A stretch of 64,000 bases of DNA, taken from the NCBI RefSeq assembly GCF_023169965.1, contig NZ_AP025592.1:2170001-2234000 (forward strand), read 5' to 3'. The position numbers and the translations under genes were made by a program. Shown here one piece after another: positions 26,652 through 34,485 of the stretch. The notes below the pieces were generated by a model that saw only the letters and a program-made list of their open reading frames with translations, searched no databases and had not been told where the DNA came from. Source of the stretch: Anaeromyxobacter paludicola (GTDB lineage: Bacteria; Myxococcota; Myxococcia; Myxococcales; Anaeromyxobacteraceae). Within the stretch, counting starts at the first letter, position 1, and each line of letters starts with the position of its first letter.

Positions 26652-26684
26652 TACTATCAATTTGTTCCTATAGTACTTGACTAA
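26652..26684 (-). promoter_or_regulatory. Operator-like repeats before the giant cytochrome gene
   Basis: The 87-base gap between ccsA and the giant cytochrome is unusually AT-rich for this genome. It contains TACTAT (26652-26657) opposite ATAGTA (26670-26675), and TAGTACTTGACTAA at 26671-26684, a near-palindrome around ACTTGA. ACTTGA also occurs in the regions before the NHL gene and the ArsR-rhodanese gene. It is likely a promoter/operator giving the cytochrome its own transcript. Confidence 0.45.
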
Positions 26685-26717
26685 TGGTCCTTGCGGGGAA
26701 CCGAACGGCCGTGACGG

Positions 26718-27530
26718 TCATCCGCTCAGCATGGACGCGTTGTGAACGGAGGGCAGCATCAGGGCCACCGCGTAGAACAGCGCGAGCGCGAGGGCGAACG
26801 CGAGCAGCGTGAGCCAGGCCATGGCCCTCCCGGTCCAGCGGTGGAGGACCCGGAAGTGCAGGATGGCCCCGAAGGCGAGCCAGGTGGAGAGCGAGGCGGT
26901 CTCGATCGGATCCCAGGCCCAGTAGCGGCCCCAGGAGTCGTTGGCCCAGAGGGCCCCCGCCATCACCATCGCGCCGAGGCTGAAGAACGACAGCAGCAGG
27001 AAGCGGTGGGCGTAGAGGTCGAGCCGCTCCGGGTCGGGCAGCGCCGGGAGCGCCGCCGGGCGCCGCGCCTTCCACAGGTAGGCCGCCGCGCAGGTCGCGG
27101 CCAGCACCACCGAGGCGGCGAAGAGCTTCGTGAAGAGGACGTGGAAGGGGAACCAGCCCGACTTGAAGATGATGGGCGCCTCCACCCGGAGCTGGAAGGC
27201 GGTGGCGGCCCAGGCGAGGAGCAGGGAGGCCGCGGCGGCCACCAGCGCGCCGAGCGCGCGAAGCCCCGGCGCGACGGCCGACGCCGCCAGCCAGAGCGCC
27301 ACCAGCACGAAGGCGCGGCCCGAGAGCACCTCGTAGCGCGTGTTCCAGGGACCGTGGCCCACCTCGGCCCAGCGCAGGGCGATGGCGGCGCCGTGGGGCA
27401 GCAGCGCGGAGGCCATCAGGACCCGCCCGGCGCGCCTCGCGCCGCTCCTCCCCGGCAGGAGGCCCGCGGCCTGGAGCAGCGCCGAGGCCGCGTCGAGGGC
27501 GAGGGCCACTCCGAACAGGAAGCTCTCCAC
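26718..27530 (-). CDS. ccsA: CcsA-type cytochrome c assembly protein, second copy
   Basis: A 270-residue membrane protein with about eight helices. The family motif is visible as WANDSWGRYWAWDPIETASL near residue 195-215. Conserved histidines lie at LLPHGAAIAL (about 45) and WFPFHVLFTKLF (about 130); the position corresponding to LSHAG in the other copy reads FFSLGAM, so one expected histidine is replaced by leucine. The start is GTG at 27530, 13 bases after the ResB stop. It is only distantly alike to the CcsA at 16831, so the pairs are not a recent duplication. Together with the ResB at 27544 it is in operon with the five-heme cytochrome, which suggests a dedicated assembly route for these cytochromes. 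Confidence 0.85.
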   Translation of the reverse strand: MESFLFGVALALDAASALLQAAGLLPGRSGARRAGRVLMASALLPHGAAIALRWAEVGHGPWNTRYEVLSGRAFVLVALWLAASAVAPGLRALGALVAAAASLLLAWAATAFQLRVEAPIIFKSGWFPFHVLFTKLFAASVVLAATCAAAYLWKARRPAALPALPDPERLDLYAHRFLLLSFFSLGAMVMAGALWANDSWGRYWAWDPIETASLSTWLAFGAILHFRVLHRWTGRAMAWLTLLAFALALALFYAVALMLPSVHNASMLSG

Positions 27531-27543
27531 GGCGCGCGCCCCC

Positions 27544-28758
27544 TCAGCCTCTCGCCGGGCGATCCGGCCAGCGGTCCCAGTCCGAGCGGAGCGCGTCCGC
27601 GCCGCCCTGGGCGACGAAGACCAGGCTCGGCTCGCCGTCCGCGCCCAGCCGCGCCACGCCCGCGGGCAGGACCAGCAGCGCGCTCCCCAGGAAGAGCAGC
27701 GCGAAGCCGGCCAGGACCGCCGGCGTGCCAGGCGAGCGGGCGTAGGTGAACCCCGCCCACCACGTCAGCTCCGCGAGCCGCGCCCTCCCCTCGCCCACGC
27801 GGAACGAGTCGCCCGGGCGCAGCTCCCGCGATTCGGCGGCGCTGGTGACGCGCAGCTGGACGGCGCCGGTGCCCGCGGGGTCGCCCGGAGGACGCTCCGA
27901 GGTCGCGGCGAAGCGCACCTCGACGCCGCCGGGCGCCACGAAGGTGGCCCCCTGCTCGCGCCCGCTGCCCGAGAGGTGGACCGAGCGCAGCTCTCCCCCG
28001 GGCATCGCCAGGCCGAGCGCGAGCCCGGTGGGCGTGGCCTGGTAGAGGCGGTACCCGCCCACCTCCAGCCCTCGGGCGCGATCGAGGACCCCGGTGACGT
28101 CGGGCGTCCCCGGCAGCCGGGCGGTGACCCGGCTCCGCCGGTCGGGCGCGTACCCGACCTCGTGCAGCGAGGGGTCGAAGAGCTCCAGGGCGACGTCGAT
28201 CGGCGGCGGCGCCGGCGGGGCGAGCACGCCCCGCTGCCGGCCGCGCAAGGCTCCGGGCGCGTCCAGGCGCAGCGCGCCGCCCGCGGTCACCTCGAACTGG
28301 CCACCGTCGAAGCAGGCGCGCTGCACCAGCACCCCCGCCATCAGCGAGAGGATCCCGACGTGCAGCACGAAGCCTCCCCAGAGGGCGGCGGGGAGACGGG
28401 TCCGGAGCGGGCTGCTCCCTCGGAAGCCCCGAGCGGCGAGGAACGCCTCCAGGCTCACCCCGGGTCGCGGCGCGAGCGCGACGGCGCCCGGCATCTCCTC
28501 CCCCCGCCGGAGCTTCCGGATCCGGCCGGCCATGCGCCACGTGCAGGCGAGGGTGCTCGCGAAGAGCGCGGCGCAGCCGGCGAGGAAGAGCGGGGAGGAG
28601 AACGGCGCGTCGAGGCCAGCGGCGCGGGCCCAACCCGGCGCCGCGGGGCCGCCAGGGTGGCTCCAGGGCAACCACGCGCCGAGGCCGGTGTAGATGGCGA
28701 GGAAGACGATCGTCGCCCTCGCGAAGGGCGGCGACCGCAGCGCGCCGGCCACGCTCAC
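27544..28758 (-). CDS. resB: ResB-like cytochrome c biogenesis protein, second copy
   Basis: A 404-residue protein of the ResB family. Helices are near residues 12-30 (TIVFLAIYTGLGAWLPW), 55-72 (LFLAGCAALFASTLACTW), 125-145 (LWGGFVLHVGILSLMAGVLV) and near the C-terminus (VLAGFALLFLGSALLVLP). The large outer domain between the third and fourth helices contains GLEVGGYRLYQATPTGLALG, equivalent to the GGCQLMVERYGF segment of the other ResB. The GTG start overlaps the stop of the five-heme cytochrome gene by 4 bases, so translation is coupled. An extended soluble tail follows the last helix. Confidence 0.82.
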   Translation of the reverse strand: MSVAGALRSPPFARATIVFLAIYTGLGAWLPWSHPGGPAAPGWARAAGLDAPFSSPLFLAGCAALFASTLACTWRMAGRIRKLRRGEEMPGAVALAPRPGVSLEAFLAARGFRGSSPLRTRLPAALWGGFVLHVGILSLMAGVLVQRACFDGGQFEVTAGGALRLDAPGALRGRQRGVLAPPAPPPIDVALELFDPSLHEVGYAPDRRSRVTARLPGTPDVTGVLDRARGLEVGGYRLYQATPTGLALGLAMPGGELRSVHLSGSGREQGATFVAPGGVEVRFAATSERPPGDPAGTGAVQLRVTSAAESRELRPGDSFRVGEGRARLAELTWWAGFTYARSPGTPAVLAGFALLFLGSALLVLPAGVARLGADGEPSLVFVAQGGADALRSDWDRWPDRPARG

Positions 28759-29903
28759 CGGGCGCTCACCGAGAGCGAGCTGGACTCCGAGTTGTGCGGA
28801 CGGTGGCAGCTCATGCAGTGGACGTTGCCGTTGGCGTCGAGGGCGATGAGCTGGCTCGCGGGCGTTCCGGGTCCCTGCGAGGCCCCGCCCGGATCGAGGA
28901 TGGCTCCCTGGCAGGCGGCGGACCCGGAGCAGCCCGCCCCGCGGTCGTCGCTCCGGTAGACGTTGTTGCCGAACTGCTCGCCGACCGGGTGGCTGAAGTA
29001 GCGGGCTCCATCCGGCAGGTACGACGGGTCCTCGCCGCGGGCCCGCGTCGCGCTCTGGAAGCGGGCCGGGTGGCAAGCCAGGCAGAGCTGGCTGCCGTTC
29101 CCGGCGATCTGGCCGGGATACCGGAGCATCGGGTACGACAGGTAGAAGGAGTAGACGGCCCCGGCGCTGAAGGGCCCGCTGAACGTCACCTGGACGTTGG
29201 GATCTCCGGGCAGCGCCCGGGCCGTCGCCGCCGTCGCCGGGAACGGCGCGCTGGCGGGCAGGTAGCTGAGGCCCCTGTCGTAGGAAACCTGGAAGGTGGC
29301 GGTCCCGGCCGCGCCCCCCGCCGCGATCCGGATGGAATACGACCGCTGGGGCGGCGCGCCGCCAGCGGCGACGAGCGAGGGGGTCACCACGCCCGCGCCG
29401 GCCCCGGCGAGCGTCACGGCGGAGAGGTGCGGCGTGCCGGCCCCCGCCTGTCCGTCGGGGCCCGAGCTGCTCGTCACGACGCCGTCGTGCTGATCGTGGC
29501 AGACCGAGCAGGAGATCCTGCCCCCGTTCGCATCGACGCGCTTCGCCATCTCCGGATAGGCGACCGGATCCGGAGGGACCGCGCCGTGATCGAGGCTCGT
29601 CGCAGGGGCGTCCCATCGGTGGTGGTCACCACCCGCCCCCGGGACCGCCTGCGAGTTGCTGGTCCAGGGGAACCCGAAGCTGCCGGTCTTCACGGTGGCG
29701 TGACAGCCGTTGCAGAGGTTCGCCTGGAACTCGTCCGACGTCAGGGAGCTCCCGAGCGCGTTGTGCATCACGTGGCAGCTCGTGCACTGCACCGCGGTGG
29801 CGAGCCCCGCGACCGGCTCCCCGTCGTGCGGCGGATCCATGGCCCGGGCAGCGCGGGCGGCCAGCAGCGCGGCCAGACAGGCGACGACGACGTGGCGGCT
29901 CAT
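28755..29903 (-). CDS. Secreted five-heme c-type cytochrome
   Basis: A 382-residue protein with a signal peptide (MSRHVVVACLAALLAARAARA) and five CXXCH motifs: CTSCH near 40, CNGCH near 64, CSVCH near 132, CLACH near 275 and CMSCH near 363. The middle (about 160-260) is a heme-free beta-rich insert with RSYSIRIAAGGAAGTATFQV and YDRGLSYLPASAPF. Another pair of cysteines (GCSGSAAC) lies near 325 and could form a disulfide. GGGGGAGG precedes the ATG, which overlaps the NHL gene stop by 4 bases. It is the first cytochrome of the operon. A periplasmic or outer-membrane electron carrier feeding the giant cytochrome is a reasonable inference. Confidence 0.85.
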   Translation of the reverse strand: MSRHVVVACLAALLAARAARAMDPPHDGEPVAGLATAVQCTSCHVMHNALGSSLTSDEFQANLCNGCHATVKTGSFGFPWTSNSQAVPGAGGDHHRWDAPATSLDHGAVPPDPVAYPEMAKRVDANGGRISCSVCHDQHDGVVTSSSGPDGQAGAGTPHLSAVTLAGAGAGVVTPSLVAAGGAPPQRSYSIRIAAGGAAGTATFQVSYDRGLSYLPASAPFPATAATARALPGDPNVQVTFSGPFSAGAVYSFYLSYPMLRYPGQIAGNGSQLCLACHPARFQSATRARGEDPSYLPDGARYFSHPVGEQFGNNVYRSDDRGAGCSGSAACQGAILDPGGASQGPGTPASQLIALDANGNVHCMSCHRPHNSESSSLSVSAR

Positions 29904-32900
29904 CGAGCCTCCCCCGGGAGAACCATCACGGTGACGCTGGCCGGCGCGCTCCGGATCCGCCCGTCATCGACCTCCAGCTCGAAGACGTAGCGGCCCGGCC
30001 GGCGGGGACTGAAGGAAGGCGCGGCCGAGAAGGGGTCGTCGAGCGCGACCCACGGGCCGGCCACCTGGGTCCATCGGTGGCGCAACGCGTGCCCGTCCGG
30101 ATCGCGGCTCGCGGTGCCGTCGAGCGTGAGCGGTCGCCCGGTGACGGCGGCCCCCGGCCCGGTGGCGGTCGCGACCGGCAGCCCCTGCCCGGGCGCCGCC
30201 GACGTGGCGACGAACGCCAGCCTGGCCGGCACCCCGGGGACGCCGCTCTCCTTCACCGCGAGCTCGAACACGTAGGCGCCTGGCGCGAACGGCACCACCG
30301 TCGCCTGCGCTCGATCGGCGTCGGTGAGCCCCGCCGCCGGCCCGGACACCTGCCGCCACGCGTACAGGAGCTCGCCCCCGCCCGCGGCGACGCTCCCGCT
30401 GCCGTCGAGCCGCAACGGCTCGCCGACGGAGGAGGCGGCGGCGCCGCTCGCCACCGCGACGGGAAGCGCTCCCCGCGGGCCGACGTACACCTCGACGCGG
30501 GCCGGTGGCGAGCGCCGGGACTGCGAGGCGAGCGTCACCTGGAAGACGTATCGACCCGCCAGCGCCGGAGTGAAGCTCGCGGTGGGACCGTTCGCGCCGG
30601 TCAGCGACACCGGGCTCCCGTCCAGCTGCGACCAGGAGTACGTCGCGGTGCCGGCCGGCTCCAGGCTGGCCCCGGCGTCGAGCACCACCGGCGAGCCGAC
30701 CGACCCGGCCAGGGGGCTGGTCACGACGACCGTCGGGGTCTCCTCCGAGCCGCCCACCACCATCACCGGCGCCTCAGCCGTGTCGTTCGCGCGGGAGGCA
30801 TCGGTCGCGCCGAGTCCGAAGGCGAAGTATCCGGGGGTGCGGAAGCGGAGCGCGAGCGTCGGGCCAGGGGCGGGTCCGGTGAGCGGCTCGCCGATCGTCT
30901 GGTCCCAGGCGAGCTCGAGCGCGTCGCCGTTGCCGTCGCTCGTGAACCGCCCGTCGAGCACGATCGCGGCGCCGGGACGGACCACCAGCAGGCGGCCGGC
31001 GTCGGCGCGCGGAGCCACGTTGCGTACCACGGCCTCGACGACCGCGGCCGCGCTCGCGGCGCCGCAGGTGGCGATGCCCTGGAACTGATACCGGCCGGCG
31101 ATCCGGCCGACGAACGAGGGCGTGAGGGTGTCGCCGCCGCGCAGGAGCACCTGAGGCCCGAGGCGCTGCTTCCAGCTCACCGCGCAGGGGACCGGAGAAG
31201 CCAGGCTGGCGCTGAACCGCACCAGCCCCGGGTCGCTGAGCTTCGAGGGCGACACCGTCCACGCCGGCGCCGGATCGACCGGCGTCGAGCCGGGCGAGCG
31301 AGCGGGGACGCGCGGATCGGTCCCGTTCGCGAACTCCTGCAGGTTGGTGAGGCCGTCGCCGTCGGCGTCCAGCAGGGCATCGCCCGCCCAGTGCGGGTTG
31401 AGGCCGTACTTCACCTCCCACCAGTCCGGCATCCCGTCGCAGTCCGAGTCGAGCGAGCCGCTCACGGTGCACGTCGGGGCGGGAACGGGGTTCCCGGTGC
31501 CGAAGCGCTTCACTCGCCCCTGGTCCATGCTCGCCACCAGCACCCCGCCGTCCTGGGCCACCGCCAGGCCGGCCGGCAGCTGGAGCCGGCGGGGACCCGC
31601 CCCGAACTGCCCGAGGGTGCCGAGCGCGGCGCCGTCGCGCCGATAGACCGCGACGCGCCCCTGGAACAGGTCGGAGACGAAGAGGCGACCCGAGCCGTCG
31701 ACGGCGATCCCTCCCGTCCGCGTCACCTGGCCGTCTCCGCTGCCGAACGGCACGGCCGAGTAGAGGTAGGCGCCGCTGGAGAGATCGAAGGCGAAGACGT
31801 TGTTCCCGAGCTGGTTGGAGCTCACGGAAGCCCAGAGCACGCCCCCCGCGGCGTCCACGGCCACGTCGTCCAGCCCCGCGAGCGCGCTCCCCCCGGCGCT
31901 CGCGATCGTCGCGGCGGTGGAGCCGTCGAGCCGGACTCCCCGGAGCTGGGCGGCGCCCCCTTCGGCGATCCAGAGGATGCCGCGGCCGGCGTCGAAGGCG
32001 ATGCCGGAGGGCATCCGGAGGGCGCCGTCGCGGAGAGGGATGGCGCGCGGCGGACCGCCCTGCGGATCGATGGCGTAGAGGCCGCCGTCGATCGAGGTCG
32101 CATAGAGGTGGGCGCCGCCCGAGGTGATCGCCAGCATCCGCCGCGGGACGTTGAGGGAACCGACGGGGCTCCCGCTCGGGGTCATCGACACGATGTCGCC
32201 GGTCTTGGCATCCACGACGTGAAAGCCGCCCGAGGGGCTCACGGCGACGCGCCGCGGCGCGCGACCGGCGGAGCCGAAGCTGCCCTGGAACTCGCCCAGC
32301 TCCACGGCGATGGACAGCGACGAGGTCGCCGTGGCCTGGCCGTTCGAGACGGTCAGCGTGAGGGTGCTCCGGCCGCCGGCGCCCGGAGCCGTCCAGGTGG
32401 TGCTGCTCGCCGTGTCGGAGGAGAAGGCTCCGGCGCTCGCGGACCAGGCGTAGGTCACGGCGCCGCCGGCCGGATCGTGCGCCGTGGCGGTGAGCGCGAC
32501 CGACTTGCCGGCGAGGACGGTCTTCGCGCCGGCCTCCACCGCGTCGATGACCGGGAGGACCGTCTGCTCGGACACCGCGCTCACCTGGGCGCTCGCCGTC
32601 GCCGCGCCGGCGCAGTTCACGGCGGTGATCTTGATCGCGTAGGTCCCGGGAGTCGCGGGGAGCACCCAGCTCGCCGTCCCGGCGGCGCTGGTGGCCCCTG
32701 TCGCGAACGCCACCTCGATGCTCCCGTCGCCGACGGGGGCGCCGCCGAGCAGCGTCCCCTGCCCGGCCGGCACCACCGCGGCGAACCACTTCAGCGCGGT
32801 CTGGCTCGTGGCGGACGTGGAGACGACGACCGTGCTCCCGGCGATGGCGCTCGAGGCGTCGGCCGACACGGTGACCGCCGGCGGCTGGGTGGTGGAGCAG

Positions 32901-32977
32901 CCCCAGGCCGCGGCGCTCGCCGGGGCGGCGAGGCCGAAGAGCGCCAGGACCAGGCCGGCGCGGCTGTCGCGGCGCAT
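29900..32977 (-). CDS. Large secreted NHL-repeat and PKD/Ig-domain protein
   Basis: A 1025-residue exported protein without heme motifs. The signal peptide reads MRRDSRAGLVLALFGLAAPA. Two Ig/PKD-like domains (about 30-120 and 135-225) come first. A six-bladed NHL-type propeller follows (about 230-500; PSGIAFDAGRGILWIAEGGA, GGIAVDGSGRLFVSDLFQGR, PAGLAVAQDGGVLVASMDQG). Next is a calcium-type acidic loop region (DSDCDGMPDWWEVKYGLNP, LDADGDGLTNLQEFANGTDP), then four or five further PKD-like domains with Y-x-W-x-Q. The second ATG (32977) is preferred because GGGGAGGG lies at proper spacing before it and immediately abuts the first ATG at 32983. NHL proteins accompany multiheme cytochromes in several Geobacter-type clusters. 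Here it is the first gene of the cytochrome operon. Confidence 0.8.
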   Translation of the reverse strand: MRRDSRAGLVLALFGLAAPASAAAWGCSTTQPPAVTVSADASSAIAGSTVVVSTSATSQTALKWFAAVVPAGQGTLLGGAPVGDGSIEVAFATGATSAAGTASWVLPATPGTYAIKITAVNCAGAATASAQVSAVSEQTVLPVIDAVEAGAKTVLAGKSVALTATAHDPAGGAVTYAWSASAGAFSSDTASSTTWTAPGAGGRSTLTLTVSNGQATATSSLSIAVELGEFQGSFGSAGRAPRRVAVSPSGGFHVVDAKTGDIVSMTPSGSPVGSLNVPRRMLAITSGGAHLYATSIDGGLYAIDPQGGPPRAIPLRDGALRMPSGIAFDAGRGILWIAEGGAAQLRGVRLDGSTAATIASAGGSALAGLDDVAVDAAGGVLWASVSSNQLGNNVFAFDLSSGAYLYSAVPFGSGDGQVTRTGGIAVDGSGRLFVSDLFQGRVAVYRRDGAALGTLGQFGAGPRRLQLPAGLAVAQDGGVLVASMDQGRVKRFGTGNPVPAPTCTVSGSLDSDCDGMPDWWEVKYGLNPHWAGDALLDADGDGLTNLQEFANGTDPRVPARSPGSTPVDPAPAWTVSPSKLSDPGLVRFSASLASPVPCAVSWKQRLGPQVLLRGGDTLTPSFVGRIAGRYQFQGIATCGAASAAAVVEAVVRNVAPRADAGRLLVVRPGAAIVLDGRFTSDGNGDALELAWDQTIGEPLTGPAPGPTLALRFRTPGYFAFGLGATDASRANDTAEAPVMVVGGSEETPTVVVTSPLAGSVGSPVVLDAGASLEPAGTATYSWSQLDGSPVSLTGANGPTASFTPALAGRYVFQVTLASQSRRSPPARVEVYVGPRGALPVAVASGAAASSVGEPLRLDGSGSVAAGGGELLYAWRQVSGPAAGLTDADRAQATVVPFAPGAYVFELAVKESGVPGVPARLAFVATSAAPGQGLPVATATGPGAAVTGRPLTLDGTASRDPDGHALRHRWTQVAGPWVALDDPFSAAPSFSPRRPGRYVFELEVDDGRIRSAPASVTVMVLPGEAR

Positions 32978-32997
32978 GAGCATCCCTCCCCGTTCGC

Positions 32998-33029
32998 TCT
33001 AGTACACAAGCGATGACTTGAGTACTAGA
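32998..33029. promoter_or_regulatory. Perfect 8-bp inverted repeat operator before the NHL-cytochrome operon
   Basis: TCTAGTAC at 32998-33005 pairs with GTACTAGA at 33022-33029 across 16 bases; the right half also contains ACTTGAGTACT. It sits 21 bases upstream of the operon start codon and between that gene and the regulator gene's end. Such AT-containing symmetry is rare in this GC-rich DNA, so it is a good operator candidate, most simply for the adjacent ArsR-rhodanese protein. The rest of the gap (33030-33208) holds nothing else I can name. Confidence 0.55.
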
Positions 33030-33208
33030 CCAACGAGGTCATCAGCCAGTCCCTTGTTCTGGGGACGAACGAATCGCTCCGATAGTGGACGAGAGAATGC
33101 CGAGGGCGCGGCGCGCCGGTGCGCTCACGCCTCGCGACGGCGGCTGGACGCGCGGCGCCGGCGAGCTCGGGGACCGGGCGCGCCGGGAGGACGCCCGGCC
33201 ATCGCCCG

Positions 33209-33889
33209 TTAGGGCGCGACCCCGCCCTGCGCCATCGCCAGCCCCTCCGCCGCCAGCTCGGAGATGGCCTTTGGCAAGCGGACCGCCTTGAGACCCGCCG
33301 CGCGAAGCAGCCGCACGGCCTCGATTCCGAGCACGCAGTAACGCCCCCGGCACACGGCCACGATCATGCGGCGCCTGGGGAGGCTGGCGAGCCGCGCCGC
33401 GAGCTCCGGAAGCGGTACGGAGATCGACCCCGGCAGGTGTCCCGCCGCAAACTCCTCCGGCGGGCGCACGTCGATCAGGGTCACCGCCCCCTCCTTTATC
33501 TTGCGGAGCAGCTCGACCTCGTCGACCGGCTCGTCCTGGCCGCTCTCGGACAGGAACTCGCGGGTGACCTTGGCGACGTCGCCCAGCCGAGCCTCGGCCA
33601 CGTTCCGCATCAAGAGCAACAGCCCGGTCACGGCCGGATCGACGACCCGATAGGTGACGAAGAGCCCCTGCTTCTCCGCCTCCACCAGGCCGGCGTTCCG
33701 CAGCACCTGGAGGTGCTGCGAGGTGTTGGCGAGGCTCATCTCGACCAGCCGGGCGAGCGCCTCGACCGTGCGCGGCGCCTGCGACAGCACCTGGAGGATC
33801 TCGAGGCGGGGAGCGCTCGCGAGCGCCTTGGGGACGCGAGCGAACTGGGCGTAGATGGTGTTCCTGAAGCGACGAGCGGGGCTGAGCAT
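33209..33889 (-). CDS. ArsR-family regulator fused to a rhodanese domain
   Basis: A 226-residue fusion. Residues about 10-95 form an ArsR-type winged helix (ALASAPRLEILQVLSQAPRT, then VEMSLANTSQHLQVLRNAGL as recognition helix, and GLFVTYRVVDP as the wing). Residues about 125-220 form a rhodanese domain with TLIDVRPPEEFAAGHLPGSI and the active-site loop VAVCRGRYCVLG, where the first Cys is the expected persulfide-bearing residue. No extra metal-binding Cys pair is seen in the ArsR part. ATG at 33889 has AGGAA upstream; a longer start adds basic residues of no clear value. The fusion suggests sensing of sulfane sulfur or a redox signal and control of the cytochrome cluster. This role is inferred from position and the nearby inverted repeat. 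Confidence 0.85.
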   Translation of the reverse strand: MLSPARRFRNTIYAQFARVPKALASAPRLEILQVLSQAPRTVEALARLVEMSLANTSQHLQVLRNAGLVEAEKQGLFVTYRVVDPAVTGLLLLMRNVAEARLGDVAKVTREFLSESGQDEPVDEVELLRKIKEGAVTLIDVRPPEEFAAGHLPGSISVPLPELAARLASLPRRRMIVAVCRGRYCVLGIEAVRLLRAAGLKAVRLPKAISELAAEGLAMAQGGVAP

Positions 33890-33901
33890 GCGAGTTCCTG
33901 C

Positions 33902-33918
33902 TCTAGAAGATACTTGAG
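33902..33918 (-). promoter_or_regulatory. Operator-like motif before the ArsR-rhodanese gene
   Basis: TCTAGAAGATACTTGAG lies 13-29 bases before the regulator's ATG. It shares TCTAG and ACTTGAG with the inverted repeat at 32998-33029, and ACTTGA with 26671-26684, consistent with autoregulation. It is a half-site rather than a full palindrome, so it is tentative. Confidence 0.35.
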
Positions 33919-33939
33919 CGCCGCGCCGTCGAAAAGGGC

Positions 33940-34407
33940 TCACTCCGGATCGACCGCCGCCCGCTCCACGGTCCACCGGCTCTCGTCCTCGACGACGGTG
34001 TAGGTCATCCGGTAGAGCGCCTCCCCGTCCTTGAGCGACTCGCCTCCGGCGCCGAGGTGCCGGTAGGCCCAGCGCTCGCGGGTGCGGACCGTGGCGGTGC
34101 GCCCGCCGCCCTCGCGGGCGGCGAAGCTCACCGAGACGGGCGTGAGCTCGAGCTGCCGGGCGTCCATGTGGCGCCCCTGCGCCGCCAGGCCGGAGAGGAT
34201 GGCCGCCACCCGCGACACCTCCCCCGCACCGGCGACGTCCTCGAGCACGTCGGCCCGCTGGACGCGGAACGCCTCCAGGAGCCGCTGGTTGTACCGCTCG
34301 ACCGCGACGCGCGCGGCGTAGCCGTCGGGGCTCTCCTTGGGGCGCTGGCAGGCGAGCGCGAGCGCGCAGAGGACCGGCGCGACCGCCGGGCGAAGGCGAG
34401 GGGACAT
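33940..34407 (-). CDS. Lipoprotein related to the one at 17689-18243
   Basis: A 155-residue protein with signal MSPRLRPAVAPVLCALALAC, in which LALAC is a plausible lipobox. The mature part starts with helices (AARVAVERYNQRLLEAFRVQ) and ends in a strand-rich domain, VRTRERWAYRHLGAGGESLK and VVEDESRWTVERAAVDPE. The R-E-R-W-x-Y and D-x-R-W-x-V-E segments are shared with the lipoprotein that ends this cluster. The gene lies 50 bases upstream of the ArsR-rhodanese gene on the same strand. The two may be co-transcribed. Function is not known. Confidence 0.72.
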   Translation of the reverse strand: MSPRLRPAVAPVLCALALACQRPKESPDGYAARVAVERYNQRLLEAFRVQRADVLEDVAGAGEVSRVAAILSGLAAQGRHMDARQLELTPVSVSFAAREGGGRTATVRTRERWAYRHLGAGGESLKDGEALYRMTYTVVEDESRWTVERAAVDPE

Positions 34408-34485
34408 GACCCCGCAGTGTGCAACATCCGGCCCTCCGGAGAGCCCCTCTTTCGTGGCGGACCGCGACGCCTCGATGACGGGCTG

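Noticed and set aside
18342-26684. A 2780-codon open frame exactly antisense to the giant cytochrome
   Set aside because: It is an antiphase shadow with Val/Gly/Arg-rich low-complexity product. The minus strand encodes a signal peptide and fourteen heme motifs.
33209-33889. A metal-sensing role for the ArsR-type protein through a CXC motif
   Set aside because: The ArsR part has no cysteine pair in the usual helix-3 or helix-5 sites; the only clear cysteines are in the rhodanese loop.
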